A stretch of 64,000 bases of DNA, from the NCBI GenBank assembly GCA_015698045.1, contig BLAL01000033.1, positions 151,225-215,224 on the forward strand, written 5' to 3'. The position numbers and the translations under genes are program-made. Position 1 is the stretch's first letter; every line of letters starts with the position of its first letter. The notes below the pieces were generated by a model. It had not been told where the DNA came from and searched no databases. It saw only the letters and a program-made list of their open reading frames with translations. Of the stretch, positions 12,120 to 23,400 are shown piece after piece. The DNA comes from Rhizophagus clarus. Its lineage: Eukaryota > Glomeromycota > Glomeromycetes > Glomerales > Glomeraceae.

Positions 12120-13930
12120 CTATTGTATAAGTTTTTTTGCTTCTTTAATCAAATTTAATCTACGTCCCATTATTTCTATACCAAACTCATTTAATAAAAT
12201 TTCAGGACTCATTTCTGCAATTTGTGATACAGTAATCTCCTCCTCTTCAAACTTTTGTAAAAAGTTTGTATATTTGCCTTCACCATATTGTTTATCAAGT
12301 TGTTCTAAAAATTCCTTCATAGACAATTCAGAAAATTCTGTATTATTATTATTATTTAAAGTATCAGACTGTAAAGTTAAAGTATTTGACGAATTTAACG
12401 ATAATAAATGTTGTGATGATTGATGTAATGGTGGGTATGATGGCGGATGTTGTGGTGGGTAAGATGGCGGATGTTGTGATGGATGTTGTGATAGATGTTG
12501 TGGTGGATGTTGTGATGGATGTGGTGGTAAATATGGTGGCCATCCATAATAATAAGGATAAACATTCGGTGGAATATTATAATGTGAATAAGAGTTTGTA
12601 GAATCATTATTTACTAATGTTGATGATGATGAATGATTTGATGATGAAATCTTTAAAGAATTTCCCATTCCAAAATTAGGATGTGGTGGCGGAGTTTCAT
12701 AATCACAGTGATTCTTATGCTGTAAATAAAATTACTCGTTAGATAATAATAAAAAAAAACAAAAAAAATTTAAAACTATTATTACAATTTCATCTGTCCA
12801 CATGGATAAATGTAATGTAGTAAGTGGTAAATATCTATTGTCTTTGACATAACAATATCCCGTTTTATGGATATCACATCCATGCTTTTCTTTAAGTTTC
12901 TTATGAATTTCTCCTTTTATAAGGTCAATTTCGTTCAAATTTGCTTCTTTAGGAATGGAAATTTTCTTTTTTTGTTTTGAAGGTGGCGTAATTTCATTTT
13001 CTTCGTCTATAGATTCTTCATCATCATCTAATGTTAAATTTTTCTAATAAAAAAATATAAATAAATTAATATTATTAAATAAGTAAATATATTTTTTAAG
13101 AAATATAAATACTTTTTTTCTTTTTGCCGTTTCTTTCTTTTGAATAGATGCAGTAATCAACAAAACCTTATTAGAGTTAATTAATCTAGAATATTCTTTT
13201 ATAAATTCTTCAAAATCTTCCTCTTCTTCTAAAATAGTACCAGCTCCTATACCTTTCTCTGATTTATATGATAATTCATAATCAGTACGAACTAATAAAC
13301 CAACTGCTTCACAAACTCTTTGTGATATCAATTCTTCAAATTCGTAGTAATCAACTGGCTTTTTTTCTAAAGTAATTGCCTTTGCTGGCTTGGTTAAATC
13401 AGGCGTTTTAATTACAAGTTTAAAGCGAAAAAACGAATCTGCATTAGGTATAACATCATCTATAGAAAACTTATCAGATTGTTTTGTAATTATTTCACTT
13501 TTTCCATTTGTTGAAATCTGATTATTTTCTTGCGCAGGATCTTTATTTTTCTCATTTTTTTTATTATAAGTATTTTGATCTCTAGTTAGTTGACTATTAC
13601 ATTTGGAACATAAAGTAAAATTAAATTTTTTTGAAAAATTAGAATTATATCCATATAATTGACTACTAGAATGTAATAAAGCAGCTAATATATAATGACA
13701 TCTATGAGGATTATATACACCATTTCTAACACTCCCAACTTGAGCCGTTTCTTTTTTTTACTATTCGTTGGTTTAATAGTTTTATTACAACTACAATATT
13801 CAATTACTAGATTAACGTTACAGTAAAGACATTTTTGACATGAATAACAAGTTCCTATTTGATATTCTCTATTTTTAACGTTTAAAGTTTCTGTTTTTTC
13901 ATATTGTTCATAGTCTTTACAGTTACTCAT
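12120..13930 (-). pseudogene. SAM-domain cargo gene of the Tc1 element, frameshifted
   Basis: Inferred exons are 13113-13930, 12786-13042 and 12120-12719. The start codon follows an AT-rich leader. The N-terminus has a cysteine cluster (CYSCQKCLYC then EYCSC), then CSKCNSQL near residue 120, both probably zinc-binding. The middle is charged; the last exon has a Pro/His/Gln/Ser repeat. The C-terminal 70 residues resemble a sterile alpha motif (MSPEILLNEFGIEIMGRRLN). A run of eight A residues near 13753 carries a one-base frameshift that separates the first cysteine cluster from the rest. The gene is convergent with the transposase and inside its inverted repeats. SAM domains mediate protein or RNA contacts; a role in transposition or host targeting is inference. 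Confidence 0.72.
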
Positions 13931-14959
13931 TATAATATTTTTTGTGCGCGAAGCCGCGAAAAGTTAAATTTTTCGCGTTTGATAGTGATAATTGATAATC
14001 TAATAGCTGGCACGTGAAAATCTGGATAAATTTTATTGGATAATTTTAATTGTCACACAAAATTTCGAGTTTCGAATTTTTCATGTGGACTACTGATACA
14101 AAATAATAAATACACATATTTCTGAAAACGGCGATAATTTAAATTTTTTGATTATCATTATAGATTTTTTATTTTCTTTTATAGCTCATACGAAAAATGA
14201 AAGATATGAGAGGAGTACACGTTGCAGCAGTGAAAAGCGCTATTTTTAAGGAATTCGGTCTACAATCAATAAGTGGTAATAAACGAAAAAGCCTGCAAGA
14301 TATAACGAGTTGGAAAAATTTACCACAAGTTAAAGAGTGTTATAATAAGTTATATGATGATAATGATAATGTAATCGAAAATATAACAAAACTCGCATTT
14401 CCCGCAATATCTGATACTGATGAGTCATTTCAGAATATCTATATTTATACATTAGCGATATGCGATATAGTATTGAATCCTAGCTACCCCGATGTAGAGT
14501 GCGAGAAAAAACCTCTAGAACGACGATATCGGAAATTTAAGGTATGTGGCTGTTATTTAAACCAATTTATATAATTTGAAATCTATTCAGTTAGATAAAA
14601 TTCGAATTAATACATTATTAGGATTTATTCGAAAAAAAAGGAGGTTTTACTATACATGACGCGCAGGAGATATTGAGGGAAGAAGTTCCAGAAATCCCGA
14701 AAACAGGCTCTTTTGAAGAGGAGGAGGAAACAGATGTAATTCTCAGAGGTGATGATACATTAATGACGTTGCATGACGACTTGTTTTATGATGATTAGCA
14801 ATTATTCATAGGTTGGAAAGTGATGTTTTATTTTAAGGTGGCATACTAATATTTTATAATTAATTATAATTATTATCATTATGAATTTTATTATGAATTT
14901 TATTATTATAAATAAATAAATAAATTTACGTTAGTAATCGCAATGAATATTTTCAATAT

Positions 14960-15250
14960 TTATCGTTTGAATTTTCTTGATTTTTATCGTATGAAATTTT
15001 CTCGACTTTTATCATTTAGGCTTAATTCTGATAAGTAATCATCTTTTCCGTATTGATACTACTCGACGAGTCTGATTATTATCGATAGATATCATGTGAC
15101 CTTTCCATCGATATACATCTCTATCGATATTTGTCATTTTAGTTAAATTCTGATAATTTGTCATCATTTACCCACATCGATACTATTCGACGAGTCCGAT
15201 TATTATCAATATATATCATGTGACCTATCCATCGATATATATTCCCTAAA
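14960..15250. repeat. Subterminal direct repeats at the right end of the Plavaka-like element
   Basis: Two copies of a unit of about 110-120 bp lie here, each running TTCTGATAA, CATCTTT/CATTTAC, GATACTA-TCGACGAGTC, GATTATTATC and ATCATGTGACCT. The same pair sits at 31370-31680 in copy 2. The units differ from the subterminal array at the other end. Confidence 0.65.
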
Positions 15251-15264
15251 AAAATTTCCTGATG

Positions 15265-15675
15265 TTATTTATGCTACATTTTAAACCAATCAGATGTTAT
15301 CATATAATTTATGTAATAGCGATACCATTCTAAGAAATTTAAAGATTATCTATAAGAAATCAACTAGTTTGTTCAAAGTACATGACTTGCATGTGCAATA
15401 AATAAGTTGCTAAATCAAATCTAAAACGATTATACTGTATCAATCTTTAAAAGGCTAAAAAAATAATACGCCTACATCAGAAAGAGTAATTCTTAGCCAA
15501 TTCAAAGCACATGACTTGCATATGCATTGTACTAAATCAAATCAGAACAATGTGTATATAAGCTGGTTATCTGTTATACATACTTTTTTTTTATTTAATA
15601 AATAAATAAATTCACTTAGGTCGCTACCTTCAAAAATAAAAATAAATAAAATTCTTAAAATATTTTTTTAAAAAA
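15265..15675 (+). promoter_or_regulatory. Presumed 5' region of the decayed hAT gene
   Basis: There is no gene here. Two imperfect direct repeats (ACATGACTTGCATRTGCA, near 15380 and 15510) precede a TATA-like GTGTATATAAGC near 15551, about 125 bp upstream of the hAT start codon. Where the hAT element begins is not clear; no inverted end could be matched. Confidence 0.4.
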
Positions 15676-18148
15676 ATGAACACAAATGAAAATAATCAAC
15701 TTGATAATTTTGAAAAAGAAAACACCAGTAAAAAAAAAAGAGGTGGCTCTTAAAAGAAAAGTTGGGTATAGGAGTGGTTTGTTATTGATGAAGATGAATC
15801 AGCAGTCATCTATCAAGTGAAAATTATAGTTGGCTAAATTTGTAAAAAACGCTATAAATATAATAGCTCAATAGGAAACCTAATAACCTATTTAAATAAT
15901 AAGCATCATATTACTGAGGGAATGAAAAAAGAAGACTATGAAGTAAGAATTTATATTTGGTTATTTAAACTCATTAAATTTTTAATTAATAATTTAATAA
16001 AAATTATTAGGTACCAATATTATTCAATCAAATAGAAACAATACCTCATAAAGAATCACGGCAAACAGAACTCCAAAATTTATTAGTAAATTGGATTTTA
16101 TTCGACTTGCAACCTTTAATTGTTGTTTGATCAGATGCATTTTGTAAATTTTTAAAAGAACTTGATCCAGCTTTTATATTGCCTGATGTTAAATTAGTTA
16201 AATAAATTATACATAAAGCTTATACCGTCTAGCACTGCATATAGTATCCCCCTTTTTCTGTACTCCCACTTCATAAGACCTGGGTATTTTACTAGATACA
16301 AAAATTTTACTCTTGTTTAGTACCCCCCATTAATTCTAGTAACTTAAGCTTAATTCTGGTAAGATACTAGGTATTATATAAGATGTATAAAATATAATCC
16401 TCACAAAATACCCCAAAGTACTACTCAATTTTCAAAGCAGGTTTTTTGTATAAGACCCAGGGTATTATATGCAGTGCTAGACGGTAATAATACTCTTCCT
16501 TATATTCAAGAGTTTGTAGATAATAATGCAATTTCTGTTTACTTAACAACAGATATGTGGACGGCTAAGAATCGACAAGGATTTTTGGGTATCACATGCT
16601 CTTTTTTAGATAAGAATTTCACACTTCATGAAATAATACTAACCATAGAATATGTAAGGTATCCTCATACATCAGAAAATATTTCTGATACGTTATTTTA
16701 TATATTAGATGAATGGGATTTAAGAGAAAAAGTACATATAATTGTTACTGATAATGGAGCTAACATAAAAAAAGCTATTAAAGATATAGGAACTATTTCT
16801 AAAAATATAAAATGGCAATCTTGTGCCGCGCATACACTTCAACTTATAGTTGGAAAGGAGTTAAATTTAGTTAAATTATTAGTATTAAAAGCCAAAAGAT
16901 TGATAGATTTTTTTTTAAGACCTAAACAAAGTGAGAGATTAGAAGAAATTCAAAAAAAATCATATCATATAATTGAAGTGGTAAGAAATTTTTACAATTT
17001 TTATATTTGGTTTAATTTATAATAATTATAAAATTATTAGGATACCGGTGAAACTAGTGATTTCCTTCTTCACGTGATTGCTGACATTTCCACAAGGTGG
17101 AATTCAAGCTACTATGCCTGGACACGATTGGTTAAAGTAAAGGGTTACATACAGGCATTGTTACCAGAATTAGAAAATGATTCAGATCAAAGTGCTAAAA
17201 AAGATGGCAAATATTTAAGATCAATTATGCTCAGTTTAGATGAATGGGACCTTTTACAAGAGCTAATTATAGTTCTTGAACAGGCTACTCGACATCTTGG
17301 TGGAGAAAAATATGTAACTTATAGTATAATGTATCCACTTGTAAAGGAAATTAAATGACAATTATTATTACCATCTTCATCTAATATATCATTTACTTCT
17401 GATAAATTAAATTTTGAAGATGTTGAAGAAGTTTTTATATTAACAGCAGAAGTTGAAAAATTAGAAAATAGGGAAATTAATAATAGAGAATAATAATAAT
17501 CAAAAGAAACAAAATCAAATTGATCTAAATCAATCATTAAATACAAAAGATATGTTAGATAAAGTAAAAAAAAATTTATATAATGCTATGTATTTTTACT
17601 GGCAATTTCTATCTGAATATTATATGATATCTACTATTCTTGATCCAAGAATTAAATGTGTAAATGACGAATTAGAGAAAGATGAAGAATTGTTACGTCA
17701 AAAATATGAACATTATTATCAGGATCAATTACAAACACCCATTAAGTCACGCTCTGTTTCTCCAATTTCATTAGAACATCTTCCTACTTCACAACCTTCA
17801 ATTTTTGCAATTTTTGAACAAAATCAACCCAAAGTATATGACGAAATTAAAAAATACCTACAAGAAGATAAGATTTCTTTTAATCAAAATCCATTTGAAT
17901 GGTGGGCTAATAAAAAAATTAAGTACCCAATATCAGCAAAAATAGCTAGAATTTACTTGGTAGTTCCTGCAACTTCAACACCATCAGAAAGATTATTTTC
18001 TGATGCTGGCAATTTACTAAGTGCAAAAAGAACCAGAATGGATGCAGAATTCTTTAAACATATGATATTTTTAAATAAAAATCACAGGTCAAATGAAAAA
18101 AAATCAGATTTTACTCTATTTAAAATAGCCTTGCCAATTTCAATATAG
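15676..18148 (+). pseudogene. hAT transposase with BED finger, decayed
   Basis: The first exon (15676-15940) encodes a BED-type finger region (WFVIDEDESA, ICKKRYKYN, LNNKHHITEG). After a roughly 70-bp intron the frame continues through LFDLQPL to the catalytic region: LTTDMWTAKNRQGF (first Asp), IIVTDNGANIKKA (second Asp), QSCAAHTLQL, then DISTRWNSSYY. The C-terminal hAT dimerisation domain is clear at 17880-18090 (PFEWWANKK, VVPATSTPSERLFSDAGNL). Many stops fall at Gln or Trp positions (for example SWV*EWF, IVG*ICKK), which suggests transition damage. A 260-bp MITE splits the reading frame at 16223. The ATG at 16474 lies inside the MITE and is not a real start. Confidence 0.85.
16225..16484. 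mobile_element. 260-bp MITE with TA duplication, inserted in the hAT gene
   Basis: The inverted repeats begin CCGTCTAGCACTGCATATA at 16225, with the complement ending at 16484. TA flanks both sides (16223-16224 and 16485-16486). Excising the element and one TA joins HKAY to NNTLPY in the hAT frame, an exact empty-site prediction. There is no coding capacity. TA duplication and size suggest a Tc1/mariner-mobilised (Stowaway-like) MITE; its ends differ from those of the Tc1 element at 6051. Confidence 0.92.
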
Positions 18149-18590
18149 GACATGCCGAATTTTGCTTATTTTAGTATAGCCATTTCTATTTTTGCCGATT
18201 TTTGTTATATTCCGATTTAAAAATCAGAAATGCCGAATTTAGTGGCCAATTTTTACACAGGTCAAATGAAAAAAAAATCAGATTTTACTCTATTTAAAAT
18301 AGCCTTGCCAATTTCAATATAGGACATGCCGAATTTTGCTTATTTTAGTATAGTCATCTCTATTTTTGCCAATTTTTGTTATATTCCGATTTAAAAATCA
18401 GAAATGCCGAATTTAGTGGCCGATTTTTACACAGGTCAAATGAAAAAAAATCAGATTTTACTCTATTTAAAATAGCCTTGCCAATTTCAATATAGGACAT
18501 GCCGAATTTTGCTTATTGCTGATTTTTGTTATATTCTGATTTAACAGTCAGAAAAACTGATTTTAGCGGCCGATTTTTACCTTTTATGAC
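18085..18590. repeat. 174-bp tandem repeat, three units, at the hAT tail
   Basis: The repeats start CAGGTCAAATGAAAAAAA at 18085, 18258 and 18432 (periods 173 and 174), and the last unit is truncated. The first unit includes the last codons of the hAT gene, so the array grew by duplication of the gene's 3' end. Short motifs such as GCCGAATTT and CCGATTTTT recur; similar sequence lies at 29930-30135. Confidence 0.85.
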
Positions 18591-18906
18591 AATTGGCAAA
18601 AATTTTGCTAAGACGTGCTTTGAACATGCTGGATATTTATAAATTAAAATTAAAAGTCAAAATTATTTGAACTTCAAAATTTATTGCTGAATAAAAGGAA
18701 TTTATTATACAAATTAATAATTTTACTGAACTGAAATTTTTTAGAAAGTAATTTATTGATCAGCATTTTTATAGTAAAGAAACAAACAATCTTAACAGAA
18801 ACCTTAGATTTTTAAACAGCCTTTTTTTATATTTTCTGCAATATGAATTTAATTAACATTATCATCATATCAATTTGGCACTCAAGATAATATTTAAAAA
18901 ATGTCC
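18587..18906 (+). mobile_element. Tc1/mariner tail: transposase C-terminus plus 3' sequence
   Basis: About 320 bp are shared, inverted, with 48930-49260. The start reads TIGKNFAKTCFEH, the extreme C-terminus of the Tc1 transposase whose larger remnant is at 48930-49521. Homology begins abruptly at ATGACAATTGGC, just after the hAT repeat array, so the rest of the element was deleted or never copied. The zinc-knuckle gene downstream runs towards it on the other strand, exactly as at the second locus. Confidence 0.75.
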
Positions 18907-19093
18907 ATTAACTCTTTATTAGGAATGTAAAAAATTGAAAAATATTTCATATAACAAAAAAGAAAGTTCATCCTGCCACCACGGCCCAGATAAACTTTTG
19001 AAATTCACCACTGCTACCAGCAACCCATGGTAAATTTCGTAAGAGAAAAAAAAAAAATTAAACTAATTTTTCTAAAAAAAAAAAAAAAATTAA

Positions 19094-19585
19094 CTATTTA
19101 TAAATCAAAAAATTTACAATCTCTTCCAGAGAACAAAATTCTTCGTTAAACGGCACGACCTCTGGTTCATTTTTACATTCGCTGATATTATGTCTGGGCT
19201 TCCAACACCGTAAACAATAATTACCCCATCAATACTGCGATTTTAAATTGGGGCAATTTTTTACAGAATGGCCAAAATACTTACAAATTTTACAGGTCTC
19301 TTTATATTGATTGTATGGGATTATCCAATTGTTATTTGTAACGGATATTAACACATCCTTTGAAGAATACAAAATTCTTGGTAATACCGATGAAGAAGAT
19401 GTTGACAGCGAGAGGTAAGGAATAATTTTTATTACGTTACTCAGAGCTAACATTGATACATTGTGGAGTTGTTTTAGTTCTCCGTAAGAAATCCCTGCTC
19501 TATTACAATTAATAAGTTCGAAATCTTCAACATCACTATCTTTATCTTTATCTTTATCTTTATCTTTATCAATAACCGTAATCAT
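19094..19585 (-). pseudogene. Zinc-knuckle (CCHC) gene, partial, with a stop
   Basis: The frame runs from an ATG at 19585 through a KDKDKDKDKD tract to two zinc knuckles: CKICKYFGHSVKNC and, after an in-frame TGA near 19226, CLRCWKPRHNISEC. The paralogue at 47822-48670 has the same order (NWIAPIGSYKDPC..., then CCRCW...). At the position of this TGA the paralogue reads Arg, so CGA to TGA fits. It is probably 5'-truncated: the paralogue has an extra first exon. CCHC knuckles bind nucleic acid; the rest of the protein is unknown. It converges on the Tc1 tail at 18587-18906. Confidence 0.7.
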
Positions 19586-20469
19586 TATATGCTCGTTAAT
19601 CGGTATACCGAAAGCTGTGAGTGTACTTCTTTAGTATGCCAAAGGTCTTTCGTTGTTATTTAGAATAGGGATGTGAACGTGTACTCCTTTGAAATTTTTC
19701 ATTATTATTTATAATAGGGGACGTGAGCAGATATTGTATATCTAGGGGACGAAAAACAAAAAAGAAATAAAATATAAAAACTTTACACAAGAAAATGAAG
19801 TGATGATGATTTATAAAATTACGTGGTAATAAAGTGTTATTTTATGAGAGAAACTAAGGCCCTCTATATATAAATTCATATTTTTTTTCTCACGAGAAAA
19901 TATAACATACGAGAAAATTTTTTACACCCTACAATGCTACCTAATATAAACAATATACATGATGGATAAGCCCATTCATAAGCGGTGGTTACCTGCCAAT
20001 ATGCCAGATATAGTAACAATTCAGCCACTTTAGCATGAAAGAAAAGTTCCAAAAAAATAACGTATTTGATCTACAACTGATCTACCAGATTTATTCTTGT
20101 TAATTTTTTCTTTAATAATTGTTTATACTTTATGTAATATTTAATATTAAAAATTATTACACGATTAGAATTATTAATCACAGAGTATGGTGCTTGTATT
20201 GTAATGCCGTAATAACACTATTTCAATCATATAAGAAAAACTGATTTGCAATACGACTTTACCAGCTTAAAATAAGATCTCTAGGTATCTGAATTATCTG
20301 ATTTTTTCATGTGGTTAGAATTAATTACGGTATATGTAACCTTTATCGTTATTCTTGTGCCAAAAAAAATGATAGTTATAATTTAATCAAATACAAATGC
20401 TAAAATTGAAATTTGCCATTCCGATTTTACATATAATTTATTTTATATTATATAAAGTTTTTAAAACGA
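19586..20469. other. Intergenic, no gene recognised
   Basis: The stretch is AT-rich. Two short similar blocks (AATAGGGATGTGAACGTG near 19665 and AATAGGGGACGTGAGCAG near 19715) look like a small duplication. A TATA-like run (TCTATATATAAATTC) lies near 19862. I see no coding frame, RNA gene or inverted ends. Confidence 0.45.
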
Positions 20470-23400
20470 AATTTTTTTATTTAAAGGAATCACAGCCATA
20501 TATTCTTTTATCTTTCTCATTCCAATTTTAAAATTACATCTTATAAATTTTCCTAATATATGATGTATCGGTATAATACTATCTCGTCTCATATCTTAAA
20601 ACTCATCTGTCCATAATTCTACATTACATGATTTTATGTCGTTATCTACTTGACAAAAATATCTTGTCCTGTGATCTTGAACAGGCCTGTACCATTTAAC
20701 TAACGCTAATGTATGAGTTAATGATCGTGAATTTTTTAAATAAATAGTATGTTCAAAATAAAATTAAACTTGACCAGGGTATATATCGATTGATCCATCT
20801 TCTTGTACAAATCGAGCTAATATATATGAAGATTTTTCATGGTGAGCTGCCTGAACAGAACCATAGATGTCTGCCCCGATTCTTAGTCTACCGTATTGTA
20901 TAATTTTATAGTTTACAACAATATCGTTATTTGGAACTGTTATAGAATAAATAGGGACGAAATTTTCTTCATACAAACTATCATAAAATTCTACTAGTAG
21001 GTCCAAGATGTAGTTTGGGAGACAAGTTTCTTTGCATGGTTTCATTAACAATCTGGAAAAACGTTCTATTCCATAAGCCGATTCATCCTCAATAAGCGAA
21101 AGCCTCAGAAAATTTTGATACTCGTCGCTTGTAAAGTCGTCAAGTGCAGCAAGGCTGCCAGCAGATTTTCTAGGTTTTATAATGTCTAAAGTGGTATTTA
21201 AAATATTATCATCGCAATTCGTGAGAAAATAGTCGAGGAAGAAATTTTCGATCATGATTTTTATTAATTCAGTTTCAATGTTACGCTTGCTATTTTTATA
21301 CGATCCTAAATAAATTGGTCAAATTATTATTATAATTTAAGATAATGTGATTTCAAATCAGTAAAATTAAATACATACCAAGAATTCCGTTCATTCTTTT
21401 GAAGTTAAAACACCAAAATGAGGATAAAGGTCCATAATCGAAAGCGCATTCACATATGTGAAGACATAAATGAAGGTTTGGGCTTATTTTTTCTTGTCCG
21501 TATTTTTTTTCGATTAATTTGTTCATCTTGAGTAACTTTGTAAACGCTTCATCTAATTCACTTTTTTGTAGTGCACGACTTGTTAGAACCTTGCAAGCGC
21601 ACACAAAATAAGCAAGGATTTTTTGATCGATCTCTCCCAAGAAGCTCCATGTGATAGGTATAGCAAAAATTAGAATAAACGTTTTCCACATATCCGCCGT
21701 AAAATTTGAAAAACCATCACCAGTTGTTATTCTAACGGGACGATGACCAAGGTCACTTGGAAACTTTATCATGTCAACTCGCTCTTGCATTATTTTGAGT
21801 TTTTCGTCATTTAATATACCTTCACCGATCCAGAGCTTCATTACAATCCACTTCGCTACCCCAAGAAAAGACAGTGCATGGGATCAACTACATAAAAGCG
21901 CACAGGATTAAAATAAGGCAATTGGTATATTTCCGACCAACGAACATGATACCGGGAGATATGGGCTTTCTGCGACTCTTCAGTTGCGCATTTCTTATAT
22001 TCACTTGCTTTTTCCCTTATTACATCAATATCTCTCTCAACAAACCAGTCGTCAATGTCTTCAAACCCCCCAAAATTGAGTTGATTGTTTACTAAGTTTG
22101 CAGATTTATAGCATCGATAACATGCAATGCGAGCTGATATAAATTCACATAATTTTCGGGTAGCAGGAACGTCACTGGCACAACCTATGATCGCGTCATG
22201 GATAAAATGACCGTTGTTATTTTCGTAGGTTTATATATGATATCCTTCCCATAACCAATTTAGCTGGCTTATAATTGGATATAAGTAATTGTTTATTTCA
22301 TGTAGCTTTGGCTCTTTAGGACTGGGTATAACTGCTAATGTGAGAATGTTGTGGGGTTTGAAGCGTTCGCTTTGGGGTAAATTACATATAACGGCATAAA
22401 CAACACTAACAGAATATTGCGAATTTATAAATGGCTGGAACCAATCCAAATTTAGCATTAATCCAATATGAGTATCGGCAGATTCTTTTGTAAAAAATGG
22501 TTCTTCACTATCATCTGTAAAATTTTTCCAAATATCACCATCATAAATATCGAATAAGGTTTCAGTTTCGTTTTGTCTTTTTGTCTACTTTCGACATGTG
22601 ATCTCAAAATTTTTGCGACCGAAAAATAGGGTTAGTTGGTGTCTAATGTTAATTAACGGAAATGTCATTATCGGACAGTAAATTGGATTATTACCATTAT
22701 CTCTATTACTATCTATTTTTCTGACTAAAGGGTTATTACATTTTTGTCAAAATCTTTCCTTGCTATGATTTGGATAGTTTATAAAATTACACGTTGGGAT
22801 TTCTGTCTTGTTTAATATTTCTTTTATGTTATGCAATTTGTGGCATTTATTGCATGCAGCGTATTTAATAATATTCGTTGATATTCTCAATATTTTTTTG
22901 GCTACGTATAGAAAGGAAGGAAAAGCTGAAAATTTATTTTCATCGATCATTATAAGAAAAAATCTTATAAATTTAAACAAAGAATCTATTGCAACATTGG
23001 AAAGTTTATATCATTGTTGATATTGTAATATCCATAAGATAATCCAGACATAATTATCATTGACGATATTGGGAAGTTTTGGTTCACCATCGTCAAAATC
23101 TTTTGACGCAAAATTGACTTTTTCCTCATCATCATCATCAAAGTCTTCAGAATCTCCATATTCTTCATCGTCTTCAGAGCCTCCAGAAACTCCATCTTCG
23201 TTATCATCTTCATAACTTTCAGAATCTCTATTTTCGTCGTCATAGTCTTCAGAATCTCTATCTTGATCATTATTCATATCTCTTTCGTTATCCGGTATTA
23301 AATTTTCAAGAACTAAATTAGATAATTTTCCTTTTTTTAATGACTTGTATTTTGCCAATTCATGTATATCGGGTAACGGCTTACACTTTATTGCTTTATT

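Larger units (their letters stand above)
6051..14134. mobile_element. Tc1/mariner element with two genes, nested in the Plavaka-like element
   Basis: Perfect 24-bp inverted repeats bound the element; the left one begins TCGCCGTTTTCAGAAATATG at 6051 and its complement ends at 14134. A TA lies on each side (6049-6050 and 14135-14136). Copy 2 of the host element has the uninterrupted sequence with a single TA (near 32472), so the empty site confirms the TA duplication. The element carries a DD34E transposase on plus and a SAM-domain gene on minus, arranged tail to tail with 74 bp between the stops. Without the guest at 7028-11333 it is about 3.8 kb, long for Tc1/mariner because of the second gene. 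Confidence 0.93.
4899..14798 (+). pseudogene. Accessory gene of the Plavaka-like element, split by a Tc1 insertion in intron 4
   Basis: Inferred exons are 4899-5175, 5256-5324, 5424-5740, 5839-6009, 14185-14541 and 14622-14798; phases agree across all junctions. I do not recognise the family. The product starts MPKKRKYS, a match to a classical nuclear localisation signal. It continues with a Lys/Glu/Ser-rich region, a predicted helical stretch around LHKEMLKKVGWIQNQIK, and a conserved-looking C-terminal half (exons 4-5), ending in an acidic tail. The ATG at 4899 is chosen because it follows the pyrimidine leader and matches copy 2. One stop, TAA at 5693-5695, reads CAA in copy 2. The Tc1 element lies in intron 4, so splicing could in principle remove it. 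A DNA-binding or transposition-helper role is inferred only from position. Confidence 0.7.
327..15264. mobile_element. Plavaka-like DNA transposon, copy 1, carrying two nested elements
   Basis: The ends are inverted repeats starting CATCAGGAAATTTTTT, left at 327 and complementary right end at 15264. They are flanked by the dinucleotide TT on both sides (325-326 and 15265-15266). A second copy at 31344-38326 has the same ends with TA duplications, which fixes the boundaries and a 2-bp target duplication. The element holds a transposase gene on the minus strand and a divergent accessory gene on the plus strand, with repeats just inside both ends. Removing the nested Tc1 element (6051-14134 plus one TA) leaves about 6.85 kb, against 6.98 kb for copy 2. 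The Plavaka (CACTA-related, CMC group) assignment rests on the transposase; the 2-bp duplication fits that group. Confidence 0.9.

Noticed and set aside
12386..12607. Met/Val/Asp and Ile/His repeat frames on both strands
   Set aside because: Alternative frames of the Pro/His/Gln/Ser repeat in the SAM-domain gene.
16474..16500. ATG at 16474 as the hAT start codon
   Set aside because: It lies in the right inverted repeat of the MITE; the true start is upstream, before the BED finger.
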